A stretch of DNA of 64,000 bases from Venturia oleaginea. Its lineage: Eukaryota > Ascomycota > Dothideomycetes > Venturiales > Venturiaceae. Where the stretch lies: positions 1,674,001-1,738,000 of the forward strand of contig JABMLP010000003.1 in assembly GCA_013176395.1 (NCBI GenBank). The letters are read 5' to 3'. Shown piece after piece: positions 1 to 11,728 of this stretch (position 1 is the first letter of the stretch; every line of letters begins with the position of its first letter). The position numbers and the translations under genes are program-made. Under the pieces are notes generated by a model. It ran no database searches and was not told the DNA's origin. It saw only the letters and a program-made list of their open reading frames with translations.

Positions 1-1
1 T

Positions 2-379
2 ACCATCCTCCCCGTCGGCGGCGGTCCTACAGGTACCGAACCCATCGCCGTTCAAAAGGGCACCCTCGTCAATTTCGTCGTCTACCAAATGCACCGTCGT
101 AAAGACATTTGGGGCGAGGACGCCGATACATTTAAGCCTGAGAGGTGGGAGGGTCGAAAATTTGGATGGGAGTTTGTGCCATTTAGTGGTGGGCCTAGAA
201 TTTGTCTTGGGCAGCAGTACGCGCTTATCGAGGCTTCTTATTTACTCGTAAGGTTGGTACAGTGTTTTGATAGGATTGAGTTCAAGGGCGCTGCTGAGGG
301 TGGGAGGTTGAAGAAGGGGCTTGGTTTGACTATGTTTCCGGCGGATGGGTGTAAGGTTAGGCTGCGGAGGGCGGAATAG
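2..379 (+). CDS. Cytochrome P450, CYP52-like, 3' end only
   Basis: C-terminal part of a heme-thiolate monooxygenase, cut by the window start; reading is open from base 2 to the TAG at 377-379. The PERW element of the PERF domain is followed by the heme-binding loop FSGGPRICLG, whose proximal cysteine codon is at 203-205. Upstream, the pattern with MHRRKDIWG before the PERW block resembles the CYP52 family, which hydroxylates n-alkanes and fatty acids at the terminal carbon on the endoplasmic reticulum. CYP52 membership is inferred from that pattern; P450 identity is clear from the heme loop. The 5' part, membrane anchor and introns lie outside the window. No partner genes of a pathway are recognisable next to it. 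Confidence 0.93.
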   Translation, partial: TILPVGGGPTGTEPIAVQKGTLVNFVVYQMHRRKDIWGEDADTFKPERWEGRKFGWEFVPFSGGPRICLGQQYALIEASYLLVRLVQCFDRIEFKGAAEGGRLKKGLGLTMFPADGCKVRLRRAE

Positions 380-2807
380 TCTTTTTTCGGCTGCACCTGG
401 AGTGCTTGTTTGTTTCGTTTGTCTTTTCCGTGCAGCGTTCTGGTTTCTGTAACGATGGCTATGAGTAGTCTCTAGAGGAGCGCTTCTCTTGAATGCGCAT
501 GTCCTGCGTTCCTATTTCGCTCATCAATATCAGTGGGCATTGCAAAGACCCTTTCGTGTCTGGTCTATTGTTAGCCAGTATTTGCGAAACCGGCCGAGGT
601 GAAGAGTGTGGTAATGAATGTGCATTCCACCAAAAGCCAAGCTGGCTTTCATCATGACTGCCTACTTCGATACAGTCATGGGCGGTTAGTTCCTTCTCGT
701 GGAGTTATACCATCAAGACCATATACGAAAAACCGCATCGCCTTCTACCATTCTTGTAACGAGCCCATTTATCCTTGTTCGACCACTAGCAGCACAATGC
801 AAATCCGATTTTCAAACCGACGATATGCAGCCTCGGCAGCCTCTCGCCTACAATAGTCAACGCAAAATGCGGGGTGGGTCTAATTAGCGGTACAAAACAT
901 AGAACGTCCCGAATGTCTCAGAGCGGGGATGCTGTGGATACATATTTAGAAAAAGACTGAATATCATCGTGCCGAGGTTTCAATGAAATAGACGGGGTCC
1001 AGTACCCGAGGAGTATCTTGATAGGTAGGAAAGACGTGCCCAATTTGGTGACCGACCGATCCGGTAAGGCGGTTACGTTTACAATATAAATTACGTTAGA
1101 TTATTAGGACGAAGGTAATACCCTACGATATAGCTAAGGGCATTCCTACTAGATGTTTTTCTAAATAGAGTAGAACAAGTCGCCGCTGCAAATACGAACA
1201 AACAGTAGAATAGGTACCTATTCTTCTCCCTAGGCCACGATAATGCTACAGCGAACATCAAAAATAGTGTTCCTGTAAGGCTGTATCATCCTTGCGGTAT
1301 TTCCTAGTCATCTGGGCACCGTTGCTTGTCTTCGTCGATCGAATTGCTTTGCTTTTCTTGGTCGACTTGCAGGGATAGAGGTGTTCGACATTTGATCTCG
1401 GACTGTTTGCTCGATGCTGGAGGACTTGATGCAGACTCAAAATTGCCAACACGGCATGTTGATGCCAGGACAGGAACTTAAGTGCTTGCTGAGACAAATA
1501 GATGGGTGTTTCGGTTCTCTTTATTGTCTTCGAGTGTCTTTCATCCGAACTTGACGTTTCTGTTCTCGATGCGCAACAGGAACTTTAGGCGGAGGTGGAG
1601 ATGATTGCAAAACAAAGAGAAATGCAGCTTGATCATGAAGACAAAGGTATTATGGACTTGAGAAATGATGGAGTCGGCGATGTGCATCTGCTCCCAACAG
1701 GGTCAAATCAAGCTTATGCCATTTTTAGAGCGTATAAATTGAAGATCGAGCAACCATGGAGGACTCACACCTCCGCTACCACGATGGCAGAACAACGGGA
1801 CAAAACGTTGTCCATGTCGTGCTCCCGTCCAGGACCCTGGAAAGTTACAGTTATCTATCTGCCGTGTTGCCGCGGTCAACGACACCCCATTTGGTACAGG
1901 TTGCTTCTCCTGCTCATACAAGCTACCTTTCTACCTCTCGTGCCTATCGAAAGAGTAATTACTGAAAGCAGGATGATCAAGAAGTAGGTTCATGATGATA
2001 TCCTCGTCATGTACCGAAGTGGCTTCACTGTGCATTTCCCTCTTCGCCATTGGCGCATCGGGACGCCATTTTTCATCTAACGGCGTCAAAGATCACCACC
2101 AGGAATTGCCATATATAGTCTCACACGTCCTCGCGAGAAGGAATAAGCTAACCTATTCTAAATTCGTCTGCTATAGAGCTCGCTTCCATAGTAGCGGTTG
2201 TCCATTCAGTCTCAAGCTAGGCCTTCTTTTCCTTGTCTTCTCTTCTCCTTTTCTGCCAGGTACCCCCTTCGGTAAGTTGGGCCCACAAAGTCCCAGCCAC
2301 GCGAATAACATCAGTCCTTCATGGCTATTCCAGGAAACCGGTCTCTCTTGGTGCCGTAACCTTACGAGTGACGAGTCTAAAAGACTCGAGAGCCGGGAAA
2401 GGGATGTTGAACACTAAATATCTGTATACTTAATCCTTTGTCTCACGGAGATTAGATCCATTATGCACGCAAAGTTCTGCTTGGAAAGCTTGTGCGTCTT
2501 TTTATACCATTCAAACCATCCCATCTTGCCCTCGTTTCGGTTTGGTTTATGGGTAACTGAGACGCCCTGTCATGGAGCATCCTTATCTGTTCAATCACAA
2601 TCATCTGAGGCTCAAGGGGGTGTGCATCCGTTCGCAGGCCATCACGCTATTACATAGTACGCTACCACGATCAGCCACTAGTAGGGCTACCCCTAAACTT
2701 GGAACGGCTACGGCCATCGGATAATATATTACATCCATGTGTGCCCAAATGTTAAGATCCGACGACGCGCCCATACTCTTTTAACACCTTGCGCCTCCAT
2801 TTCTACC
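380..2807. other. Intergenic, no supported gene
   Basis: About 2.4 kb between the P450 end and the tyrosinase start. Only short unrelated open frames occur. A stretch around 1080-1230 is AT-rich. A frame at 1595-1987 begins with a Glu/Lys/Gln-rich segment that looks helical but has no downstream continuity. Nothing here can be called a gene. Confidence 0.6.
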
Positions 2808-4118
2808 ATGAACGACGAGAAAGACGACCTCGAGTACGGAGATGATTCGAGCCACACGGAAACAGAGGAGCTGTTGTTCAGACCAGCGACAAAAGCATCT
2901 CGACTTTCACCAGTGTTGAAGATAGTCACCGCCATTTTCATTGGAGTCGTCGTCTTCACCGTTACGTTAGTTTCATTGGATTCTCAGTTACGAAAAACAA
3001 TTATTCCACCGCCTCAACCAGCAAAAACGTGTATGTTTGGTCGTTTCTCTCCTTTGTTTTGGAAACCTTGCTTACCCTGTCTCAGGCACAAATCCAACGA
3101 TACGCAGGGAATGGAGGACACTCAACGAAACCGAGAAACTCGACTACATTGAGGCCGTGCAATGCCTTGGAAGATCTCCTTCGAAGTTGGGCCTGAAAGG
3201 TACCACCCGGTACGAAGATTTTGTTTGGTTTCATCTCCAAGTATACGTCAATTGTGAGTAAACAAGCAAGCCACATGCATGCAATAGCGGGGCTGCCAAC
3301 ATACTGACCTCTTACAGCACACAAAGTCGCTCCATCATTACCATGGCACCGCTACTACATTCACGTTTTCGAAAAAGCCTTGAAAGATGAATGTGGGTTG
3401 AAAGGCCATTTACCGTAAATATATCCACACGTGCCTTCGTCGGCAGCCATCGCTAACGAGCGCTAGATATTGGGATTGGGCTTTGGATGCTGCCCTGCCA
3501 GAAGAGTCGCCGATATGGGACAACACATTAGGCCTGGGTGGAGACGGCGTTGGACCTGGCCACTGTGTCGAAGAAGGACCATTTGCTTTCTTCAGACCCA
3601 AGTACCCCGATGCGCATTGCCTCCAGCGCGACTTCTACCCAGAAATGCACGGCATAAACTACACCGTTGTCAAGGTTGACAACATCGTCAACCATTCACG
3701 TTGGTATGACGAGTTCCGAGAGTGGCTGGAGATGGGTCCTCACAGAATGGTACACAATGGTATTGGAGGAGAAATGCCCACAGATCATTCGTCGAATGGT
3801 GAGTCCTTGCTGTCGAATTGAGTTTGAGTAATGAGTACGGAGACTGACTTGAAATGTGTAGATCCCATATTCTGGGTTCACCATGCGCAGATCGACAGAC
3901 TATGGTGGAGATGGCAAATGAAAGAGCCAGTGAATCGCACAACGATTGCCTACGAAGGGCCAACAACTTTGGATGCTAATGGCTGGCCTAGCCGTGAGTG
4001 GAATGCATCGATAACGGATGTCTTCCCTATGTACAATATGGCCCCTGATGTTAGCGTTAGCGACATTATGGATACCGAGGGCGAGATTTTGTGCTACAGG
4101 TATCCTGATTATGACTGA
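2808..4118 (+). CDS. Tyrosinase-like copper oxidase with N-terminal membrane anchor
   Basis: Exons 2808-3030, 3086-3253, 3318-3414, 3467-3798 and 3862-4118 give 358 residues. All four introns have GT..AG ends and keep frame. The CuA histidines are H124, H132 and H141 (the last in PWHRYYIH). CuB has H255, H259 and the HH pair at 280-281 in FWVHHAQIDRLW. Such type-3 copper proteins oxidise phenols to quinones. Unusually, residues 1-35 are acidic and charged and are followed by one hydrophobic segment (about 36-57), so the enzyme is probably a type II membrane protein with a lumenal catalytic domain. That layout recalls oxidases of fungal UstYa/UstQ-type peptide clusters, but no precursor peptide or UstYa gene is visible nearby. 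There is no long C-terminal shielding domain. The start at 2808 is preferred over 2739 because the upstream residues look non-coding. Confidence 0.88.
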
Positions 4119-4775
4119 GGGCATTCCGTTCGGCGCAACGGCTGGTATTGGATATATTATTAATTCAAAGACATGATGACCACCCGTCAGTTCCACCTCT
4201 GTTGTGAAGTGATTCCACAGGCCTATACAGCGACTGAGTGTTATAGCTTCCCAATCCCCAAGGTAGCACAGACTTGAAGCGACGAGTATACTACTGTCTT
4301 TGCTCTGATTGCTACCTTGTTCGCCTTGAGTCCATGCACATTTGTCTCAAAGAGCAGGCAGGCCAGTCTGATCTCCGCGTTCCATTTCGAGATGCATCGA
4401 CATGGACTTGGGTTTGAATATATCACGTCTTTCCAGTGCTTACCTATTCCTATTTGCACGTGCTGAGAGCTCTTGCTAGTAGCCAGTAGCCACACGAGAC
4501 CAAGTTAGAGTGTGGCTAACAAGATCCAGCAAGGCAAAACAATATCCTGAGCCTGAGCATCATACCTCGCGCTTGTGTCAGTCAATATTCACACGGCCTA
4601 GGACGACTTTAGGCTCCCGACAACCACACCATTGAGCTGCAGATTGACTCAGGCCCATTTCCACATCCGGTTTCCAGCCCAACTCAAGACCCTTTCTCCT
4701 CCAACCCACTCCGCCTCTGCGGTCATCGCCTTCCGAAGATACAATCCCTCCTCAAACATCAACACCACAATAACA
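4119..4775. other. Intergenic, DNM1 upstream region
   Basis: Holds the tyrosinase 3' end and the DNM1 promoter and leader. The last 100 bases are C-rich with CAA/ACA runs, typical of a fungal 5' leader. No additional gene seen. Confidence 0.5.
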
Positions 4776-7398
4776 ATGGCTGCCCTGGGCGAGGACCTGC
4801 TGAACGTCGTCAACAAGCTCCAGGATCTTGTTTTCAACACCATCGGCAATGACTCGCTGGATCTGCCTCAAATTGTGAGTATTCACCGCTACATTTCACT
4901 CCCGCAAGCCTCTAGCTGATGCGACCTCCAGGTCGTAGTAGGATCACAATCATCCGGAAAGTCTTCGGTCCTCGAGAATATCGTGGGCAGAGATTTTTTG
5001 CCGCGAGGAAGTGGCATTGTCACCAGGCGCCCCTTGATTCTCCAGCTCATCAACGTACCAAGCGACCGAGACGACCGACCAGGAGACGACGAGGTTCATA
5101 TTCCACATACTCCAGCTAGCGTTGCAGGACAACAGGAATGGGCAGAATTCAACCATGTGCCTGGACGGAAATGGTATGACTTCGACGATGTGAGAAGAGA
5201 AATTGAGGCAGAGACTGCGCGCATTGCTGGAAGCAACAAAGGCATCAATCGGCAACCTATCAATCTCAAGATCTACTCGCCGCACGTTCTGAGCTTGACA
5301 CTGGTCGATTTGCCAGGTTTAACCAAGGTATGTTCCTAGAAAAATCTCGCTAATGGGCGTTTGTTGACATAATACACAGGTTCCAATTGGCGACCAACCC
5401 GGTGACATCGAGAAGCAAACTCGAAACCTCATTTCGGAATATATCGCAAAACCGAATAGTATAATTCTCGCCGTGTCGCCAGCAAATGTCGATCTTGTCA
5501 ACTCGGAGGCACTCAAGCTTGCTCGTTATGTGGATCCTATGGGACGGAGGACAATTGGCGTATTGACGAAACTGGATCTGATGGATCATGGCACAAACGC
5601 TCTTGACATTTTGAGCGGGCGTGTCTATCCTTTGAAACTGGGCTTCATTGGTATTGTCAACAGATCGCAAGCGGACATTCAGCAACAGAAACCCCTGGAG
5701 GATGCCCTACAAAACGAACGAGACTTCTTCCGAAGCCACCCGGCGTATCGAAATATGGCAGGTCGCACCGGTACTCAGTATCTGGCAAAGTGTCTCAACA
5801 CAACTTTGATGACCCACATCAGAGAGCGACTTCCGGACATAAAAGCACGACTGAATACGCTTATGGGTCAGACCCAGCAAGAGTTGGCAAGCTATGGAGA
5901 TGTGGCATTCACAGGCAAAGAGCACCGCGGGTCTCTTATTTTGCAGCTTATGACTCGTTTTGCTTCATCTTTCATATCCTCAATCGACGGTACCTCATCC
6001 GAGATCTCCACAAAAGAGCTTTGTGGTGGTGCTAGGATATACTACATCTTCAACTCGGTATTCGGAAACTCCCTCGAGACTATAGACCCAACGACAAACC
6101 TCTCTGCTCTAGACATCCGGACGGCTATTCGAAACTCGACAGGACCACGGCCAAGCTTATTTGTCCCCGAAATGGCTTTCGACCTTCTCGTGAAACCTCA
6201 AATTAAGTTGCTAGAAATTCCGAGTCAAAGATGTGTGGAGCTTGTCTACGAAGAGCTCATCAAAATCTGCCATACTTGTGGCTCTACGGAATTGAGCCGG
6301 TACCCACGTCTACAAGGCAAGCTTATCGAAGTTGTGTCCGATCTTTTGAGGGAAAGATTAGGTCCTTCCTCGCAATATGTGGAATCTCTGATCTCGATAC
6401 AACGTGCATATATCAACACTAATCATCCTAATTTCCTTGGTGCCGCCGCCGCTATGTCCTCGGTTATTGGCGACAAACAGGACAAAGAGAAGCGAGCCCT
6501 TATGGCAGAAGAAAAGAAAAAACGCGAACGCCGGCGGCAGAAGGATATCAACGGCACTAATGGTGTGGAAACGCCCGAAAACGAAGAGGAGAATGTCGAA
6601 GGTTCTGGTGACAAGGCTGGCCCATTGCCCATCCCAATACGCACACACACCAAAGCAAGCAGGAGTATGTCTCCAGCTGTGGGCAGGAACTTCCAGAACG
6701 GAAATCAAGGTGGCATGGCAGCCGCGTTAGCAAGTCGCGCAGGGTCCGACGCACAATTCCAAGGACCAGGATCAGCACGCGACAGCTTCTTGAACTACTT
6801 CTTTGGAAAGGAGAATGGGATGCCCCAACCATCGCCGAACGCACTTGGAGATAGGCCTGGTAGCCGACACGTGAGCAACAACATTGAACCCAGCTTTGCC
6901 CAAAGCATTCGACGTGGGGATAATCGCCTCGAACGACAACAAATGGCCGTTCCGGAATCGCCGCATATGGATGATTACGAAGTGGCTTCGACGAGGGGGG
7001 GAGACTTTGATTCACCAATGGTAAGTTCTCTCATCGTTCTTTCAGATGATATCAGGTGAACTAACATATGATAGCCGTGGGACAACAGCGGCAACGATGC
7101 ACCAGCATTGACTGAGCGGGAAGCTCTTGAGACAGAACTAATTCGACGGCTCATATCATCCTATTTCAATATTGTCCGGGAGACCATCGCCGACCAGGTT
7201 CCCAAAGCCGTTATGCATTTATTGGTCAACCACTCGAAAGACGTTGTCCAAAACCGACTCGTCAGCGAGCTGTACAAAGAGGGTCTTTTCGAAGAGCTAT
7301 TGTATGAAGACGACGCGATCAAGTCCGAGAGAGAAAAGTGCGAGAAATTACTCACGACTTACAAAGAGGCGGCGAAAATAATTGGAGAAGTCTTGTAA
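4776..7398 (+). CDS. DNM1: Dynamin-related GTPase Dnm1 (mitochondrial/peroxisomal fission)
   Basis: Exons 4776-4874, 4932-5327, 5380-7020 and 7075-7398 give 819 residues. The large GTPase self-assembles on the outer mitochondrial membrane and peroxisomes and drives scission. The G1 loop GSQSSGKSS (residues 37-45) spans the first splice junction region; DLPG and TKLD follow as G3 and G4. After the middle domain comes a low-complexity insert B region (serine, proline, glycine and asparagine rich), then a C-terminal GTPase effector domain in exon 4. The start [20 protein letters not shown] matches the Dnm1/Drp1 type rather than Vps1, and the insert region also favours Dnm1. The protein is full length and intact, with nothing broken. 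Confidence 0.96.
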
Positions 7399-8504
7399 GA
7401 TTGTGAGGATGTATTTGTATTCATAGAGAAATGGGCTCCGCTTTCTCGTTTTGATTTTCAAAGTACATTTTGACTCGGCCCAATCTGGTCTTGAAGGGCG
7501 GCAGCAGCATCGCTCGGAACTCGACTTATTGTTTACTTAGAAGCTAGAGGGTCTGCATCTCTCTTGGTTTTCCGACACATGATGGAGAAATAAGGATACG
7601 GCGGAAGGACGATGGGCGTAGGGGGCGTTAAGGGGCGGCTCTGTGTGTGTGTATGGCTCTTTACGTTTTGCAATGAAAGACCACTACTCTTATTCGGTTC
7701 CATGTCTTGCCTTGACTTGGATGAATGATATGTTTTGTGGTGCATAGAAGAGAACAAGTGAGTAGTCCACCATTTGTGCCTTCATTGAGGTTGGAGATGC
7801 TCACTGTATCACAGGGCTCGTTCCGATCATCTTCCGCAGGACGAAATCAACAGAACAATTTGAAGGGCAAAGTCTGACTTGGTTGCCACAGGAAGAGAGC
7901 GGTAATTCTCCCCGTTACTGCGATGAATCCTTCTTTACCTTTCCGCTTGAATCGGAAAGGCCAAGTCGAAACGGGAGGACTGCTAATCTTTCTCAACCAA
8001 CTCGTTTCATTCTCAATCTTCTCTCTCGAACAGCATTATGGACGTGCTTCGATCGTCGATCGACCTATCTCCGTCATGGCCGTACTGTGTTAAGGGATGG
8101 AATCCTTCTCCCTAGCTTATCCATGACTGGATTTTCAATTGTTCTCTTATGTACTAGTTTGCCTTTGCAGTTATAATGATCTTTCCTCTTTTGTTATTTT
8201 GCAAGCTGTCATGTTCTATTTGTAAGAGGAGGATTATATATACAAGCTATCCTTCCTGTACTTATACGTTCTTCCCCGTACTTAGATACTTTCAATTAAG
8301 TATTCTTCTCTTTGCGAAATATCACTTAGGGAAGAACTCTTACATACTGGATCGAAACCAACACATCCATGTCGAGATCGGTACTAATAAAATTCTGGTG
8401 AAATAGTATTAGATTCTCGCCAGAAATTTATCAATATTGATCCCGGTTTGCGATAGAGTTGTGAGAGTTCGAATGCTCAGGTTTCCGCAAGCATTGCGGA
8501 AATG
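7399..8504. other. Intergenic, no supported gene
   Basis: DNM1 3' region followed by AT-rich sequence. At 8482-8502 there is a perfect 8-base inverted repeat (TTTCCGCA, 5-base loop, TGCGGAAA) just before the 70-base element at 8505. Short open frames here show no family features. Confidence 0.5.
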
Positions 8505-8574
8505 AGTCGATGATGCCTGTGAGATGAAGCGGCCTTATTTATGATCAAAAATTTGAAAAGCACTCCCAGTCTTC
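8505..8574 (+). repeat. 70-base direct repeat, copy 1
   Basis: Matches 13357-13426 at roughly 84 percent by eye, with an identical core GCGGCCTTATTTATGATCAA. Copy 1 lies about 200 bases upstream of the degraded gene at 8768; a TATATATAAG box sits between them at 8637-8646. It may be a duplicated promoter or leader segment. Confidence 0.8.
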
Positions 8575-8767
8575 TCGGTCGTTGCAGCGGGGAAACGTAT
8601 CACAATCTTCCTTATCTCATGGTTTACAAAAAGGTCTATATATAAGTGGTGGATCACGTGGCCTCTAAACCACGATGATTTCTACTTTGTTCCGTCGCAT
8701 GACAGCACAACTTACACTCGCAACTCAAGATTTTACTTAGAATGAACCTCTGAATACCTTTTTAACG

Positions 8768-10510
8768 ATGGCACCACGAAGTATCACGCACCTCATACCG
8801 ACCTTCAACATGAGCGACGACCCGATAGCCGATTTTCAATCCTGCCGAACGTGACCTGGATGCGCTTTCGAGTAGTCTGATTGACCTCAACTATTCAGAT
8901 CCCGATGAGATGTCACTTGATGATGAGGACAGCGCTCCGAGCCCAGCAACAGTTCCACTGACATCCAAATGCCTTGAGAATTCAACCAATCCGAGCTCGT
9001 GACACTGCTGCGCGATGGATACACAGAGCTTCTCTATCACATCTTCCAGGACTGTCAACCCAGATGTCCCTCGATCAAAAGCATGACATTTGAAGAGTTC
9101 AATGTTGTTGGATGGAATATACTCGCACCCATTCCAAATTGCATACTCCGTGGAGTGATCGAAGGTGATCTCCCCAAACGAGCCCATGACGGCGACAAGG
9201 ATGTGGAAACTGTAATGAAACTATACAGGTAGGTGATTTTCAGGTTCCTATACCGGATCGCGAGTTCATCCTCAGCATTTGTTTTCAACATTGATAAGTT
9301 TCTAGCAATCATAACCTTGAACACAGCCAGAAACTTTCGATGTTGGTCCTGTATTGAGGCACTTCATTTGAAGACATTGCTTTCACATTGCTTCCACCAG
9401 CTAATTCACCGTCCAGGCAGAATCAACCGATGACACAGATGCCTTGCATGTACAATCTGTTCCTATTCACATTGGAAGCCTTGGCGCCGACAGCTGCCCA
9501 ATGTCAGAAAATCATAGATTTCATCAAAATTTATGCCGATTACAAGTCCCAATCGCAAATGGATATCGACTTGTCCCATCGTGTGGATTGCGCTTTCAAA
9601 CGCGACTATGCACGCAGCAACACTGCTGCAGGGAAACGAAGGTACCTAATGCCTGCACCCGATGTCACCACGATAAATCCGAATTTGCCGTCACCAACCA
9701 AAGTCACGCGCCTCCTCGAGAGTGTAGATGGTCTACAAGCCCGAATAGATGCCATCCCTCAACATCTCCGATCCTCGACCCGACTCCGCATGGGATACAC
9801 TGGCCATGCCAAATGCGGAGGGCGGAGAACGGGAGTGCACATGAAAGACGGTTCCAGTGAATTGATGAGTATTTACAAATCCGTGTGCCAGGTAACCTGG
9901 CCACAACGCTCCCAGATCAAACCGTTTCTTGTTTCCTTGATTGTTGAACCTCGTCATGCGGCCATTGCAGAGCTCATCATCTGCGAGCTGGCTGGCACGA
10001 TGTACAGTACCGGAGGTGGCTTCAACTTCGCCAAGCCTGGAAACAGCAATGCCAGCGCCGATGAGGTTAATGCCACGCAGGTAGCTAAGAACCACAGTTG
10101 GTTTCTCCGAAAGAGCCCATATCTAGTCAATCTTGATGAACAAAATCGATTGGTCGCTGCCGAATTACAGGAGAAAGAAGAGCTTGATGCTTGGATCGCA
10201 CGGCATCGAGCCCTTGACACAGTACCGATTACTTGTCTCCGAAAGTAGGCTTATTGTGATGGACACCGACGAGGCCATCAAGGACAATGATGAACTGAAG
10301 AAACAGATTCAATCGGCCGAGAATGACCTGATTGATTTAGCACGCCTATTGGATAAAGAAAACCAGGAAATTCTCGAGGATAATGAGAGACTCGAAGATG
10401 AGGTACACTTCTTGAATGAAGCCATCAAAGTCTATGACGTGATTTTGGACGTGCTCAATGAGCGAAACCTTACACCGATAGAGTCTGGCACTGTCCGGAC
10501 TTGGTCTTGA
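8768..10510 (+). pseudogene. Degraded gene of unknown function with C-terminal coiled coil
   Basis: From the ATG at 8768 (a second in-frame ATG is at about 8804) coding-like sequence runs in several frames. An acidic Asp/Ser-rich segment (about 8858-8975) shifts frame near 8850 and again near 8976, then continues as a mixed helical segment to 9229. A long frame covers 9388-10248 (286 codons). A third shift near 10225 leads into a coiled coil encoded to 10510, with charged heptads such as KKQIQSAENDLIDLARLLDK. Composition and heptad pattern stay coherent across the shifts, which argues for an old gene broken by small indels rather than chance frames; an intron after 9228 (GTAGGT) is possible. 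Within the long frame, RLRMGYTGHAKCGGRRTG followed by a histidine and an AELI/GGGFN stretch weakly recalls GIY-YIG-type domains. I do not recognise the family. Confidence 0.45.
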
Positions 10511-10720
10511 TTCCAGGTGAGCCAGTCCGATGATCCAGACCCGACAGAACTTGGTACAGTCCAGCCTTGTCCTCCAGGGCGCCAATCTGATGAGCTTCAA
10601 GACTCAACCCGATAAAGCCTGGCATACTACGGCCTTCTTCTCGATGCCCAAACAGCCAGCCCGATGAGCTCTGAAAATCAATCTGATAAAGCCTGGCACG
10701 GTCATTATATGGACCCGCAA
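10465..10720 (+). repeat. Degenerate tandem repeat, four copies of about 66-74 bases
   Basis: The marker sequence CCGATAAAGCCTGGCA and variants starts at 10475, 10541, 10609 and 10683. Each unit also carries a GCC(A/G)(A/G)(T/C)CCGATGA(G/T) block. The first unit lies inside the end of the coiled-coil frame, so the repeat appears to have grown out of coding sequence. Confidence 0.75.
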
Positions 10721-11146
10721 CTCAGCCTTGCTCATTCGAATATCCTCTAGTGATAAACAAGAGGACATATAGACCGATGCTATCTTTCAACCGCAAGGGT
10801 GGTAGTCCATGGATGGCTAAAAGCACAGCCTATTACTAGAGGCATGAACAACATGTAGAATTTTTGTAGAGGCAGCGTGACATGTTCAAATCAAGGCCTG
10901 TATCATTGCGTTGACATCAAAACGCAATTGTGAAACAGAGAGCCTCAATTCAATGTCAATACAGATATTTTCCGAATAACTCCCGAATTTCCAATCAGGT
11001 GAAATCTGAAGGTATGGATCTCAAGATAGAAAAAATGGATTTTAAAGCTTTGTTCAATTTCAGCAACAGCGGCATTGTGTGATTCGGTTCGGGTTTTCAA
11101 GGGACGGTCTGATTGCAGCAATTACAGTATTGAGCGATTCGGATTC

Positions 11147-11559
11147 CTATCGTAATTGGTCGTCAGACACTCTCTTTTGGGCCGCCAGCTGCTCCGCAAG
11201 AGACTGGTTTTCGGTTTTGAGCGACGATGTGGAATCGTTGCTAATTTTCCAAGCTCCAAGTTCAGCCAGAGCCCGTTCTAGATTATCAATCCGCTCCTGC
11301 TCGATTGAAAGCTTGCCTGCTCGGATGTCAAACTGGATCGCAGATTTTCGTTTTGTGCAACTAGGGATGCGAATCAAAAGTTCTTATCGGTGGGATCAGT
11401 GGAAGCCTGCCTCTTGAGTTCAAAGATTTCTTCCTCAAGCTTAGTAATTCGTTCAGCTTTCGTTTGCAATCCCGTGGCATCTTCCATGTTATCCGTGGCG
11501 TTAGTTCGAGCCGGCCTTGTTCGACCGTCTTCAGCGTCGCATCCAGCACACAAACGCAC
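11147..11559 (-). pseudogene. Broken coiled-coil gene fragment
   Basis: On the minus strand a heptad-rich segment (KAERITKLEEEIFELKRQ) runs from 11559 to an in-frame TGA at 11374-11376. The same frame then continues with Glu/Asn/Leu-rich sequence, and after a shift near 11310 a second coiled-coil segment (IDNLERALAELG, then SLAEQLAAQKR) runs to a stop at 11147. Continuous amphipathic heptads across a nonsense codon and a frame change suggest one inactivated gene. Its 5' end is not resolved. It stops about 170 bases before the cysteine-rich gene on the same strand. Confidence 0.45.
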
Positions 11560-11728
11560 ATCAAGACTGCTGTTGCTAAGAACTCACAAATCCACAAGAC
11601 TGGTGCCCCATTAACAACAAAACCAGCTTTCGAATGTGTAATACGACAGAAAACAAAGAAAGAACCATAGGCATTACTCATCCACACTAGCGCTACAGAA
11701 AGTGAAGATGGAACTCAGCCTTCCTTAT

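Noticed and set aside
1..4118. P450 and tyrosinase as one biosynthetic cluster
   Set aside because: 2.4 kb gap, CYP52 enzymes usually act in lipid oxidation, and no backbone or precursor gene is visible; cannot be supported from this window.
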